Assembly (NCBI GenBank): GCA_035696365.1
Contig: DASRQS010000077.1
Span: 1 to 64,000, forward strand
DNA length: 64,000 nt
Reading direction: 5' to 3'
DNA from: JALYLC01 sp035696365
Lineage (GTDB): Bacteria; Actinomycetota; Thermoleophilia; Gaiellales; JALYLC01
The notes under the pieces were generated by a model that was not told where the DNA came from, did no database searches, and saw only the letters and a program-made list of their open reading frames with translations. Shown here piece after piece: positions 1 through 8,352 of the stretch (position 1 is the first letter of the stretch; every line of letters starts with the position of its first letter). The position numbers and the translations under genes were made by a program.

Positions 1-1
1 C

Positions 2-445
2 GCCGCGCGCAAGAAGCAGCGCGATGACGCCGCAGAGGTGCAGTGGGTGCGTGGCGACGCCACGGCGATGCCGTTCGCCGACAACTCGTTCGCCGCGGCG
101 ACGATCGCCTTCGGCCTGCGCAACCTGCCCGACCCGGAGGGTGGCCTGCGCGAGCTGGCACGCGTCGTGCGGCCGGGCGGCCGCGTCGTCTGCCTCGAGA
201 TCACGCGGCCCGATCACGGGCCGCTCAAGAGCTTCTACTCGCTCTGGTTCGACCGGGGCATCCCGGCGCTCGGCAAGGTCTTCGACCGCCGCGGCGCCTA
301 TTCGTACCTGCCCGCCTCGGTGCGCCGGTTCCCCGGCCCCGAGGCGCTCGGCGAGGCCTTCCACCGCGCCGGCATGACCGACGTGCGCTACCGCCTGCTG
401 GCGGGTGGCATCGTCGCGCTGCATGTCGGCGAGGTCGTCGCGTGA
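2..445 (+). CDS. menG: Menaquinone methyltransferase (UbiE/MenG family), C-terminal part
   Basis: The frame is already open at the left edge, so the N-terminus with SAM-binding motif I lies outside the window; 147 residues are visible. The segment has the UbiE hallmarks: an acidic DAxxMPF stretch near residue 20, then GLRNLPDPEGGLRELARVVR (a class I SAM methyltransferase motif), the FYSLWFD and YLPASVRRFP blocks, and a closing GMTDVRYRLLAGGIVALHVG. The family methylates demethylmenaquinone in the last step of menaquinone synthesis. Its TGA overlaps the GTG start of the polyprenyl synthase, and mqnE, mqnA and mqnC follow, which supports menaquinone rather than ubiquinone. Confidence 0.9.
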   Translation, partial: AARKKQRDDAAEVQWVRGDATAMPFADNSFAAATIAFGLRNLPDPEGGLRELARVVRPGGRVVCLEITRPDHGPLKSFYSLWFDRGIPALGKVFDRRGAYSYLPASVRRFPGPEALGEAFHRAGMTDVRYRLLAGGIVALHVGEVVA

Positions 446-1413
446 CCGCCGTGACCCAGGACGTGACAACGCTTGCGGGCGCCCGCACGCTGCCGTTCCT
501 GGCCGGTGTCGAGCAGCGTCTCGCCGCCCAGCTGGCCGACGACTCGGTCGGGCGCGCATCGCGCGAGACGCTGGCCGCCGGAGGCAAGCGGCTACGGCCG
601 TTGCTCGTGCTGCTCTCGGCGCCGCCGGACGCGCGCGACCGGCCGGAGCTCGAGATCGCCGCTGCGGCGGCCGAGCTCGTGCACATGGCGACGCTCGTGC
701 ACGACGACGTGCTCGACGCCGCGCCGCTGCGCCGGGGCCACGCGACCGTCTGGGCGCGCCACGGCGAGGCGCTCGCGCGCGCGACCGGCGACCACCTCTT
801 CGCGCTGGCCTTCGCGGGCCTGACGCGCGCCGGCTCGCCCGACGCCGTCGCGCTGCTGGCTCTCGCGGCGCTCGATCTCGCGCGCGGCGAGGCGCTGCAG
901 AGCGAGCAGGCTCGCCGTCCCGAGATCACCGTCGAGGCCTACGTCGAGCGCTGTCTCTTCAAGACCGGCCGGCTGTTCGGCGCCGCCTGCGCGCTGGGCG
1001 GCCTGTTCGGCGGGCTCGACCGGCCCGGCATCGAGGCGCTCGAGCGTTTCGGCGAGCAGCTCGGGATCGCCTTCCAGCTGGCCGATGACCTGCTCGACTG
1101 CGACGGCGACCCCGAGGCGACCGGCAAGGCGCTCGGCGTCGATCTGCTCGACGGCACGGTCACGCTGCCGCTGCTCCTGGCGGCGCAGCGCGACGAGCAC
1201 GTGGCAGCAGCGCTGCTCGATCGCGAGCGCGCGCAGCGCGACGTCGTCGGCGTGCTCGCGCGCGTCGCCGCCACCGGGGCGATCGCCGACACGCGCCGCG
1301 CCGTGCTGGAGCACGCCGAGGCCGCGCGCATGGCCCTGCGTGCGCTGCCCGATCGAAGCGATCGCCGAGCACTCGAGGCTATGGTGCAGGCAGCGACCAC
1401 CCGCGACCACTGA
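442..1413 (+). CDS. Polyprenyl diphosphate synthase (menaquinone side chain)
   Basis: A 323-residue trans-isoprenyl diphosphate synthase that would elongate isopentenyl diphosphate into the menaquinone tail. Visible motifs are GGKRLRP at 47-53, the first aspartate-rich motif DDVLD at 88-92, and FQLADDLLD with the second aspartate-rich motif at 215-219. These residues bind magnesium and the diphosphates. The GTG start at 442 overlaps the stop of the methyltransferase, giving normal family length. Position between menG and mqnE suggests a heptaprenyl- or octaprenyl-type enzyme, but chain length cannot be read from the sequence with confidence. Confidence 0.92.
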   Translation: MTAVTQDVTTLAGARTLPFLAGVEQRLAAQLADDSVGRASRETLAAGGKRLRPLLVLLSAPPDARDRPELEIAAAAAELVHMATLVHDDVLDAAPLRRGHATVWARHGEALARATGDHLFALAFAGLTRAGSPDAVALLALAALDLARGEALQSEQARRPEITVEAYVERCLFKTGRLFGAACALGGLFGGLDRPGIEALERFGEQLGIAFQLADDLLDCDGDPEATGKALGVDLLDGTVTLPLLLAAQRDEHVAAALLDRERAQRDVVGVLARVAATGAIADTRRAVLEHAEAARMALRALPDRSDRRALEAMVQAATTRDH

Positions 1414-1419
1414 GAGCCG

Positions 1420-2529
1420 ATGGCAAGCACGCTTACGCGCACGCTGATCGATCCGGTCCGAGAGAAGGTCCTGGCGGGAGAGCGCCTCGATTTCGACGAC
1501 GGGGTCGCGCTCCTCGAGAGCGACGATCTGCTCGGCCTCGGCGAGCTCGCCGACCAGGCGCGGCGTCTGCGCGGCGGCACCGACGAGGTCTATTTCGTCA
1601 ACAACCTCTACCTCAACCACACGAACGTGTGCCGTGTGAAGTGCAAGTTCTGCGCGTTCGCGCGCACGAACAAGCAGGACGGCGCCTACACCTGGGAGAT
1701 CGGGCCGCTCACCCAGCACGCCGTCAAGCACTACGAGAACGAGCGCTTCAGCGAGATCCACATGGTCGGCGGGGAGAGCCCCTACCTCGACCTCGACTAC
1801 TACCTCGACCTCGTCCGGAGCCTGAAGGCCGCGCTGCCCGACGTGACGCTCAAGTGCTTCACGGCCTCCGAGGTGCACCACATGACGAAGCTCTCGGGCC
1901 TCACGCACGAGGAGGTCCTGAAGGAGCTGTTCGCAGCCGGCGTGGAGACACTGCCGGGCGGCGGCGCCGAGGTGTTCGCCGACCGCGTGCGCAAGATCGT
2001 GGCCCCCGGCAAGGAGCACCCGGACATCTGGCTCGAGGTGCACCGCCTGGCGCACGGCATGGGCGTGCGGACGCACGCGACGATGCTCTACAACCACGTC
2101 GAGACCTACGAGGAGCGCGTCGACCACTTCCTCCGCCTGCGCGACCTGCAGGACAAGACCGGCGGCTTCATGGCCTTCATCCCGCTGCCGTTCCATCCCG
2201 AGAACACGGTCTTCGAGCGGCGCGGCTGGACGTTCACGAGCGGCCACGACGACCTCAAGATGCAGGCCGTCTCGCGCCTCATGCTCGACAACATCGAGCA
2301 CATCAAGGCGTACTGGATCATGATCTCGACGCCGCTCGCCCAGGTGGCGCTGCATTTCGGCGCCAACGACATCCAGGGCACGGTCGTCGAGGAGACGATC
2401 GCGCACGCCGCGGGGGCCGTCACGCCCACCGAGGAGAAGGTCGCATCGCTCGTGCGCGTGATCCGCGAGGCGGGCCGCATCCCCGTGCAGCGCGACTCGT
2501 TCTACAACGTCGTCCGCCGCTTCGACTGA
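1420..2529 (+). CDS. mqnE: Aminofutalosine synthase MqnE (radical SAM)
   Basis: A 369-residue radical SAM enzyme of the futalosine pathway, joining 3-[(1-carboxyvinyl)oxy]benzoate to the SAM-derived adenosyl moiety. The [4Fe-4S] motif CRVKCKFC gives Cys71, Cys75 and Cys78. MVGGESPYLDLDYY, LPGGGAEVFADRVRKI and the C-terminal EETIAHAAG block are typical of MqnE and separate it from MqnC. It starts six bases after the polyprenyl synthase, and its TGA overlaps the ATG of mqnA. The product of mqnA is its substrate. Confidence 0.95.
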   Translation: MASTLTRTLIDPVREKVLAGERLDFDDGVALLESDDLLGLGELADQARRLRGGTDEVYFVNNLYLNHTNVCRVKCKFCAFARTNKQDGAYTWEIGPLTQHAVKHYENERFSEIHMVGGESPYLDLDYYLDLVRSLKAALPDVTLKCFTASEVHHMTKLSGLTHEEVLKELFAAGVETLPGGGAEVFADRVRKIVAPGKEHPDIWLEVHRLAHGMGVRTHATMLYNHVETYEERVDHFLRLRDLQDKTGGFMAFIPLPFHPENTVFERRGWTFTSGHDDLKMQAVSRLMLDNIEHIKAYWIMISTPLAQVALHFGANDIQGTVVEETIAHAAGAVTPTEEKVASLVRVIREAGRIPVQRDSFYNVVRRFD

Positions 2530-3308
2530 TGCTCCGCCTCGGTCGCGTCGCGTTCATCAACACCTTCCCGGTCGAGTGGGCGCTGGCGCGCCACCTCGAT
2601 CCCGCCGAGGTCGAGGAAGTGGCCGCCGTCCCGACCAAGCTCAACCGGATGCTGGCCGCCCGCGAGCTCGACATCGCGAACGTCTCGAGCGTCGAGTACG
2701 CGAACAACCCCGGGCGCTACGTGCTGCTGCCCTCCCTCTGCGTGGGCAGTGACGGCGCCGTCGAGTCGGTACAGCTGGTCACCCAGCTGCCCCTGCCGGC
2801 CGTGCGCAGCATCGCGGTCACGAGCCATTCCGCCACCTCGGTCGCGCTCGTGAAGGTGCTCGTGCCTTACGCCGAGATCCTGCCCGAGGGCGAGGCGGCC
2901 GACGGCCGGCTTCTGATCGGCGACGCCGCGCTGCAATCGGCGTTCTCCGACCCCACGCCGCATCACGACCTCGGCGCGCTCTGGCGGGAGCGCACCGGCC
3001 TGCCCATGGTATTCGCCGTCTGGGCCGCGCAGCGCGACTGCGACCCGGGCGCGCTGGCGCGCATCGACCGAGCCCTCAGCGGCGCCGTGGCCGAGGCCTC
3101 CGAGCACGCCGACCTGGTCGCGAAGGCCGCGAGCGAGCGCCACGGCTTCCCGGCCGGGTACCTCGCGCGCTACTTCGAGAAGCTCCGCTACGGCTTCGGC
3201 GAGCGAGAGCGCCAGGGTCTCGAGCGCTTCTACCGCCTGGCCGCAGAGCGCGGTGCGATCGCGGGCGTGCCCGAGCTGCGCTTCGCCGACACCGCTCGCG
3301 TACGCTGA
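2529..3308 (+). CDS. mqnA: Chorismate dehydratase MqnA
   Basis: A 259-residue protein with the periplasmic-binding-protein-like fold of MqnA/MqnD. It would dehydrate chorismate to 3-[(1-carboxyvinyl)oxy]benzoate, the first committed futalosine-pathway step. The N-terminal LGRVAFINTFPVEWAL and the NVSSVEYANNPGRYVLLPSL block are diagnostic. The ATG at 2529 overlaps the mqnE stop. Gene order mqnE-mqnA-mqnC with menG upstream makes the assignment firm. No mqnB or mqnD is found in this window. Confidence 0.93.
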   Translation: MLRLGRVAFINTFPVEWALARHLDPAEVEEVAAVPTKLNRMLAARELDIANVSSVEYANNPGRYVLLPSLCVGSDGAVESVQLVTQLPLPAVRSIAVTSHSATSVALVKVLVPYAEILPEGEAADGRLLIGDAALQSAFSDPTPHHDLGALWRERTGLPMVFAVWAAQRDCDPGALARIDRALSGAVAEASEHADLVAKAASERHGFPAGYLARYFEKLRYGFGERERQGLERFYRLAAERGAIAGVPELRFADTARVR

Positions 3309-3313
3309 TCCGC

Positions 3314-4414
3314 ATGGCCGTCGATGTCTCCATCCGTCCCGTGCATGCCATCCTCGAGCAGGTACTCGAAGGCGGCCGGCTCTCGGACGAGGACGCCGCG
3401 GTGCTGTTGCGCTCCCGCGACCTCGTGTCCGTCGGCCGCGCGGCCGACGAGCTGCGCTCGCGCAAGAGCGACCCCGACGAGGTCACGTTCATCGTCGATC
3501 GCAACATCAACTACACCAACGTCTGCGTGACCGATTGCGACTTCTGCGCCTTCTACCGGCGCCCCGGCGACACGCGCGAGGGCTATGTCCTGCCCAAGCC
3601 CGTGATCCACAAGAAGATCGAGGAGACGCTCGCGCTGGGCGGCACGGCAGTGCTCATGCAGGGCGGGCACCACCCCGATCTCGGCATCGAGTGGTACGAG
3701 GACCTGTTCGCCGGCATCAAGTCGCGCTACAAGATCCACCTGCACGCGCTCTCGCCGCCCGAGATCCAGCACATCTCCCGCCGCTCGAAGCTGACCACCG
3801 CGGAGACGCTCTCGCGCCTGCGCGATGCGGGCCTCGACTCGCTGCCCGGCGGCGGCGGCGAGGTGCTCGTCGATCGTGTGCGCAAGATCATCGCGCCCAA
3901 GAAGACGAAGACCGCCGAGTGGCTCGGCGTGATGCGCGAGGCGCACCGACTGGGCATGTCGACGACCGCGACGATGATGTACGGCCACGTCGAGACGCTC
4001 GAGGAGCGGGTCGAGCACATGCGCCGCATCCGCGATCTCCAGGACGAGATGCATGGCTTTCGTGCCTTCATCTCGTGGACCTTCCAGCCCGACAACACGC
4101 GCCTCGGCAAACAGGTCAAGGAGACACCGACCTCCTTCGACTACCTGCTCACGCAGGCCGTCTCGCGGCTCTACCTCGACAACGTGGACCACATCCAGTC
4201 GTCCTGGGTCACGCAGGGACTCAAGATCGGCCAGGTGGCACTGCACTTCGGCGCGGACGACCTGGGCTCGATCATGATCGAGGAGAACGTGGTCTCGGCC
4301 GCGGGCACGACCTACTGCGCCGATGTCGACGACTTCTGCCGGCTGATCCGTGCGGCAGGCAAGCGACCCGTGCAGCGCGACACGCTGTACCGCCGCGTGC
4401 GCGCGTACGACTAA
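3314..4414 (+). CDS. mqnC: Cyclic dehypoxanthine futalosine synthase MqnC (radical SAM)
   Basis: A 366-residue radical SAM protein that would cyclise dehypoxanthine futalosine. The cluster-binding motif CVTDCDFC places cysteines at 71, 75 and 78. GGTAVLMQGGHHPDLGIEWYE, HALSPPEIQHI and the AFISWTFQPDNT block are MqnC-specific and distinguish it from the paralogue MqnE. It begins five bases after mqnA and closes the cluster. Its TAA overlaps the TAG of a minus-strand pseudogene. Confidence 0.95.
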   Translation: MAVDVSIRPVHAILEQVLEGGRLSDEDAAVLLRSRDLVSVGRAADELRSRKSDPDEVTFIVDRNINYTNVCVTDCDFCAFYRRPGDTREGYVLPKPVIHKKIEETLALGGTAVLMQGGHHPDLGIEWYEDLFAGIKSRYKIHLHALSPPEIQHISRRSKLTTAETLSRLRDAGLDSLPGGGGEVLVDRVRKIIAPKKTKTAEWLGVMREAHRLGMSTTATMMYGHVETLEERVEHMRRIRDLQDEMHGFRAFISWTFQPDNTRLGKQVKETPTSFDYLLTQAVSRLYLDNVDHIQSSWVTQGLKIGQVALHFGADDLGSIMIEENVVSAAGTTYCADVDDFCRLIRAAGKRPVQRDTLYRRVRAYD

Positions 4415-4714
4415 GCGGCGGGCGCCACCGGTTCCCGCCTCGACTCCCGCGGCATCAGCACTGAGGCGCCAGCCCGCCCGTCGAGGCCCGTCTGTGAGCT
4501 GATGTGGCGCGCCTCGCGGGAAAACGAGCTGTCCTGGTATGCGGCCACCGGCTCCTTGTCGAGCACGGGCGTCCCGTCGGGCTCGAAGAACCCGAGCCCC
4601 GTGCCGTCGGCGTTCTGCCTGCTCTGCTCGACCAGGCTGTCAGGCGCCTCCAGCAGCCAGAAGTGCGCGTGTACCCGGTGCGGGGCCCGCAGTCAGTCCG
4701 AACAAGCGGCACAT
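4411..4714 (-). pseudogene. Frameshifted, truncated class II glutamine amidotransferase (YafJ/EgtC-like)
   Basis: The ATG at 4714 lies one base after the gadB stop and reads MCRLFGLTAGPAP, the N-terminal-nucleophile start of class II glutamine amidotransferases (Cys2 catalytic), then hits a stop after about 24 codons. One base further along the frame the homology continues as VHAHFWLLEAPDSLVEQSRQ and NADGTGLGFFEPDG, typical of this family. One extra G in the run near 4678 explains the shift. The second frame ends at a TAG at 4411-4413, about 100 codons in all, against roughly 250-270 for the family, so the 3-prime two thirds are also missing. This remnant fills the space between mqnC and gadB. 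Confidence 0.8.
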
Positions 4715-4715
4715 G

Positions 4716-6104
4716 TCAGTGGTGGAAGCTCTGCTCGGAGGCGCCGTGCACCGGCTCCGGCTGCTTCTGCAGGCGCGGCAGCTGCCGCTTGAGGTCCTTG
4801 ATCAGAAGGTCGCCGAGGTCGTGGCTGACGCCCTGCCGAACGACCACCCGCAGCGCCGCGAGGTCGGTGCGGTGCTCGGGGAACGTGTACGCCGGCACCT
4901 GCCAGCCGCGCTCCCGCAACGCGCTCGACACGTCGAACGCGGTGAAATTGTCGATCTCGTCCTTCACCTTGAACGCGAACACCGGCAGTTGGTCGCCGCG
5001 CGTGATCAGCTCGAACGGGCCCAGCTCGGCGATCTTGGCCGAGATCCCCATGGCGACCTCACGCGAGTACGACTGAACGGTGCGGTAACCGCCGAACCCG
5101 AGCCGCAGGAACGCGTAATACTGCGCCACCACCTGTGCGCCGGGCCGGGAGAAGTTGAGAGCGAAGGTCGGCATGTTGTCGCCGAGGTAGTTGACCCAGA
5201 AGATCAGGTCGGGCGGCAGCGCATCGCTGTCACGCCAGATGATCCACCCCACGCCGGGGTAGACGAGGCCGTACTTGTGGCCGGAGGCGTTGATCGAGGC
5301 CACGCGCGGCAGCTGGAAGTCCCACACGAGATCGGGGTCGAGGAAGGGCGCGATGAAGGCGCCCGAGGCGCCGTCGACGTGCACAGGGACGTCCAGGCCG
5401 GTGCGCGCCTGCAAGTCATCCAGGGCTGCGCAGATCTCGGCCACCGGCTCGTACGCCCCGTCGAACGTCGAGCCGAGGATCGCGACGACGCCGATCGTGT
5501 TCTCGTCGCAGAGTTGTACGGCCTCTTCGGCCGAGAGCGTAAAGCGGTTGCCCTCCATCGGCACCAGCCGCATCTCCACGTCCCAGTAGTTGGCGAACTT
5601 CTCCCAGCAGATCTGGACGTTGATGCCCATGACGATGTTCGGCTTGTCGGCCGGCTTGCCGTCTGCCTTGCGCCGCTGCTGCCAGAGGCGCTTGAGGGCC
5701 AGCCCGCCCAGCATCGCCGCCTCGCTCGAACCGGTCGTCGAGCAGCCTGTGGCGACGTCCAGGTCGGGAGCGTTCCAGAGCCGGCTGAGGATGTTGACGC
5801 AGCGCCGCTCGAGCTCCGCCGTCTGCGGGTACTCGTCCTTGTCGATCATGTTCTTTTCCAGGCACTCGGCCATCAGAAGCATGGCCTGGGGCTCCATCCA
5901 CGTCGTGACGAACGTGGCGAGGTTGAGCCGGGCGTTTCCGTCCAGCATCAGCTCGTCGTGGACCACCTGGTACGCCGCGTCGGGCGACATTGGCCCTTCC
6001 GGCATCGAATGCCGCGGGATGCGCCTGCCCTCGAGTGTGAAGATCGGAGCCGGTGCCATCTCCTGCGCCGAGTCGAGATTGTCCTCCGGGTGAGTGAGCG
6101 GCAC
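4716..6104 (-). CDS. gadB: Glutamate decarboxylase (PLP)
   Basis: A 462-residue group II PLP decarboxylase converting glutamate to GABA with proton uptake. Alignable blocks include DELMLDGNARLNLATF, the GSSEAAMLGG cofactor block, HVDGASGAFIAPF and the PLP-lysine motif SGHKYG (Lys277). GTG at 6104 is chosen because a perfect AGGAGG lies eight bases upstream (6113-6118); the upstream in-frame ATG at 6173 has no such site. Its TGA is followed after one base by the ATG of the broken amidotransferase, so the two probably once formed an operon. Confidence 0.93.
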   Translation of the reverse strand: MPLTHPEDNLDSAQEMAPAPIFTLEGRRIPRHSMPEGPMSPDAAYQVVHDELMLDGNARLNLATFVTTWMEPQAMLLMAECLEKNMIDKDEYPQTAELERRCVNILSRLWNAPDLDVATGCSTTGSSEAAMLGGLALKRLWQQRRKADGKPADKPNIVMGINVQICWEKFANYWDVEMRLVPMEGNRFTLSAEEAVQLCDENTIGVVAILGSTFDGAYEPVAEICAALDDLQARTGLDVPVHVDGASGAFIAPFLDPDLVWDFQLPRVASINASGHKYGLVYPGVGWIIWRDSDALPPDLIFWVNYLGDNMPTFALNFSRPGAQVVAQYYAFLRLGFGGYRTVQSYSREVAMGISAKIAELGPFELITRGDQLPVFAFKVKDEIDNFTAFDVSSALRERGWQVPAYTFPEHRTDLAALRVVVRQGVSHDLGDLLIKDLKRQLPRLQKQPEPVHGASEQSFHH

Positions 6105-6199
6105 GACGGAACCCTCCTGGTGGCAGACACGCGCGGGCGGGTGAAGGCTGTCGAGCCGGCGCTGCCCACGCATCGCCCCGTTCGGATGACCGCGTCTAC

Positions 6200-6245
6200 G
6201 ACGTTCTCACTGAATGACCGTGGTGTCTCATTCAGTGAGAACGTC
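6200..6245. repeat. Perfect 18-bp hairpin: solo copy of the TIR repeat
   Basis: GACGTTCTCACTGAATGA (6200-6217) and its exact complement (6228-6245) flank a 10-base loop. The same end sequence occurs at 39837-39857 and, diverged, around 45681 and 45945. The TAG stop of the cyclophilin gene (6245-6247) overlaps the arm, so the hairpin sits immediately behind that gene and about 95 bases before the gadB start. It may act as a transcription terminator, though no T-run follows. It looks like a 272-bp family element collapsed to its two ends. Confidence 0.75.
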
Positions 6246-6910
6246 TAAGGCAACGCCACGACTCTGGCCGTGAGGATCCAGACTTTCTTCGAGGGCGGGC
6301 AGCCGCTCGAGGAGCCGCAAGCTGTGGTCGCGAGCCCGTTGATCGTCCGGATCGTGGCAAGCGACGCCTTGTCGGCCGCGTGGCCCAGCAGGCCGTAGTC
6401 GGACGACAGTTGCGCCCCCTCGGGACCCGAGATGACGAAGAACTGCGAGCCGGCCGCGCCCGAGGGCGCGTTCTGCGTCTTGGCCATCGCGACGTCGCCG
6501 AGCTTGTAGTGGTACGAGCTCGGGAGCGCGCCGACGACCTGGTAACCGGGGCCGCCGGTGCCGTCGCCGCGGGGATCGCCGCCCTGCAGGACGAAGCCCT
6601 GGATCACGCGGTGGAACGTGAGGCCGTCGAAAAAATGCTTGCCGGCCAGGAACGCGATCGAGTTCGGGATCGGCCCGCCGAGCTTGCGGTCGAGCACGAT
6701 GCGGATCGTCCCGCAATTCGTCGTCATCACGATCGCGTAGCGCTTGTTCTTCGCCAGCACGGTGGCGGGCTTCTTGTAACTCGGCTTGGACTTGCCGGCG
6801 GCCGCGGGCATCCTGGGGGAGCAGCCGGCGGAGCTCGCCGCGTTGGCCGGGGAGACGGCGATCGCGGCCGCCGCGAGCGCGGCCACGAGGAAGGGAAGGC
6901 GGAGTCGCAT
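6245..6910 (-). CDS. Secreted cyclophilin-type peptidyl-prolyl isomerase
   Basis: A 221-residue protein starting MRLRLPFLVAALAAAAIAV, a signal peptide ending near AANA. A cyclophilin domain follows with TNCGTIRIVLD, FHRVIQGFVLQGGDP, AMAKTQN and SQFFVISG, covering the conserved catalytic Arg and Phe/Gln core. It should isomerise prolyl bonds outside the membrane. ATG 6910 is chosen over an upstream ATG at 6949 because it begins directly with the signal peptide. The stop codon lies inside the repeat arm at 6245. It is divergent from a small gene at 6972. Confidence 0.9.
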   Translation of the reverse strand: MRLRLPFLVAALAAAAIAVSPANAASSAGCSPRMPAAAGKSKPSYKKPATVLAKNKRYAIVMTTNCGTIRIVLDRKLGGPIPNSIAFLAGKHFFDGLTFHRVIQGFVLQGGDPRGDGTGGPGYQVVGALPSSYHYKLGDVAMAKTQNAPSGAAGSQFFVISGPEGAQLSSDYGLLGHAADKASLATIRTINGLATTACGSSSGCPPSKKVWILTARVVALP

Positions 6911-6971
6911 CGCCTGAGGATGCCATGCCAGGCGCGGCGAGGGCATCATCCGACTGAATAAGCTTCGGGGC

Positions 6972-7169
6972 GTGAGCGACGACGATCGCAGCGGCTACCT
7001 GCTCTTCGTGCCCTCGCCGAAGGGCTACCGCCTCGAGGAACGCGACGGCCCGGCACCCGAGCGCGACGAGCGCGTCGAGATCGATGGGGCGACATTCGTC
7101 GTCTCGCGCGTCGGCGCCTCGCCACTGCCGCAGGACACGCGGCCCTGCGCCTACCTGCTCTCGTGCTGA
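6972..7169 (+). CDS. Small conserved-looking protein of unknown function
   Basis: A 65-residue acidic/charged protein starting at GTG 6972. The sequence (SGYLLFVPSPKGYRL, then a DERVEIDGATFVVSRVG strand-like stretch and a final Cys) looks like a compact beta-rich cytosolic domain without signal peptide or membrane segment. It overlaps the start of the DedA gene by seven bases, suggesting translational coupling. I do not recognise a family. Confidence 0.6.
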   Translation: MSDDDRSGYLLFVPSPKGYRLEERDGPAPERDERVEIDGATFVVSRVGASPLPQDTRPCAYLLSC

Positions 7170-7771
7170 ACCGGCTCGTCGACGCCGTCACGAACGCGAT
7201 CGCCAATCACGGCGTCCCTGCCGTGTTCTTCCTCATGGTCCTCGAGTCGGCCTGCCTCCCGGTGCCGAGCGAGGTGATCATGCTGTATGCGGGCTACCTG
7301 GTCTCGATCGACAAGATGGGCCTGGCCGAGGCGGTGGCCGCGGGGGTCGCGGGAAACATCGTGGGCTCGTGGATCGCATGGGGCGTCGGCAGGAGCGGCG
7401 GTCGGGTGCTGCTCGAGCGGCACGGGCGCTACCTGCACATCACCCCCGCGCGCCTCGACATGGCCGATCGCTTGTTCGAGCAGCGCGGTGAGCGCATTGT
7501 GCTGATCGCGCGCTGCCTGCCCATCATCCGCACGTTCATCTCGCTGCCGGCAGGCATCGCCCGCATGCCGTTCTGGCGCTTCACGCTCTACACCGCCATC
7601 GGCTGCGTGCCGTGGGTGCTGGCCCTGACGCTGATCGGCGTCCAGGTCGGCTCCAAGTGGGACGAATGGCACAAGCGCGTCGAATTCCTCGATTACCTGG
7701 TCGCCGCCGGGATCGTCGCCGGTGTCGTGTACCTGGTCGTGCGACGGAGGCGCGGCACCGCGCACGCATGA
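7163..7771 (+). CDS. DedA-family membrane protein
   Basis: A 202-residue multi-span membrane protein with the DedA/VTT signature: ESACLPVPSEVIMLYAGYLV near the N-terminus, GNIVGSWIAWGVGRSGG, and the arginine-rich FEQRGERIVLIARCLPIIRTFISLPAG block followed by MPFWRF. Some family members recycle undecaprenyl phosphate or flip phospholipids. It overlaps the small gene upstream, and its TGA overlaps the ATG of a PAP2-like gene. That pairing suggests a shared role in lipid-carrier recycling, but this is inference. Confidence 0.9.
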   Translation: MLNRLVDAVTNAIANHGVPAVFFLMVLESACLPVPSEVIMLYAGYLVSIDKMGLAEAVAAGVAGNIVGSWIAWGVGRSGGRVLLERHGRYLHITPARLDMADRLFEQRGERIVLIARCLPIIRTFISLPAGIARMPFWRFTLYTAIGCVPWVLALTLIGVQVGSKWDEWHKRVEFLDYLVAAGIVAGVVYLVVRRRRGTAHA

Positions 7772-8295
7772 CGAAGGGGTTGCCCGGCGAGGAGCGCCTC
7801 GTGCTCTGGGCGAATCGGCACGCCTACGAATCCCGCCTGCGCCCCCGGCTGCACGCTCTCGAGACCGCCGTCCCCTACGGCGGTGCCGCGTTGCTGTACT
7901 GCCTGCTGGGACTGCTCGCCCTGCGGCGCATCGACGATCGCAGCCCCGCGCTGCGAGCGATGGCGGCGGGCGTCGCGGCCTGGATCCTGAGCGATCTCCT
8001 CAAGCTCCTCGTGGAGCGCCCGCGGCCCTGCCTGCACCAGCTCTCGTGCGGCACGCACTCCTTCCCCGAGGGGCCCGGGATGGTCTTCGCCGCAGTGGCC
8101 GTCGCGATCTGGCCGACGTCCCGCGGGATCACCGCGGTGGCGGTGGTCTGCGCGCTCGTCGACGGCGCCGTCCAGCTCGGCTACGGCAGCCACTGGCCGA
8201 GTGACCTGCTCGGGGCCTGGGTGCTCGGCGGGCTGTGCGGTTTCGCCGTTCCCCGCGTCGCCGCGCGCCTCGTGCGCGCATCTGCAGGGGAATAG
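7768..8295 (+). CDS. PAP2-like membrane phosphatase with degenerate motif 2
   Basis: A 175-residue membrane protein. PAP2 motif 1 (K-x6-RP) is present as KLLVERPRP, and motif 3 as GSHWPSDLLG with the H-x3-D pair. Motif 2, normally PSGH, reads SFPEGPGM, so the expected histidine is absent. The histidine is a catalytic acid in characterised members, so activity is uncertain. Starts at ATG 7768 overlapping the DedA stop. The family usually dephosphorylates undecaprenyl diphosphate or phosphatidate. Confidence 0.8.
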   Translation: MTKGLPGEERLVLWANRHAYESRLRPRLHALETAVPYGGAALLYCLLGLLALRRIDDRSPALRAMAAGVAAWILSDLLKLLVERPRPCLHQLSCGTHSFPEGPGMVFAAVAVAIWPTSRGITAVAVVCALVDGAVQLGYGSHWPSDLLGAWVLGGLCGFAVPRVAARLVRASAGE

Positions 8296-8314
8296 CCTCT
8301 TGAGGTGCGGCGTT
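8288..8314 (+). promoter_or_regulatory. SigR-type promoter for sigR-rsrA
   Basis: GGGAAT at 8288-8293 and GTT at 8312-8314 are separated by exactly 18 bases. This matches the GGGAAT-N18-GTT consensus of Streptomyces SigR promoters. It lies just upstream of a SigR-like sigma gene, so autoregulation is the natural reading. A start of transcription near 8320 would exclude the in-frame GTG at 8305 as a start codon. Confidence 0.7.
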
Positions 8315-8352
8315 TGTTCGGTCCGGTGTACGTTTCTCTCATGGAGCCCGAA

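Noticed and set aside
592..2406. Long minus-strand open frame across the polyprenyl synthase and mqnE
   Set aside because: It has a His/Val/Arg-rich composition without motifs, and is a shadow of two firmly identified genes.
6200..6245. Classical Rho-independent terminator
   Set aside because: The stem is perfect, but no T-run follows on either strand, and the same sequence occurs as a mobile-like end elsewhere; kept as a repeat with possible terminator activity.
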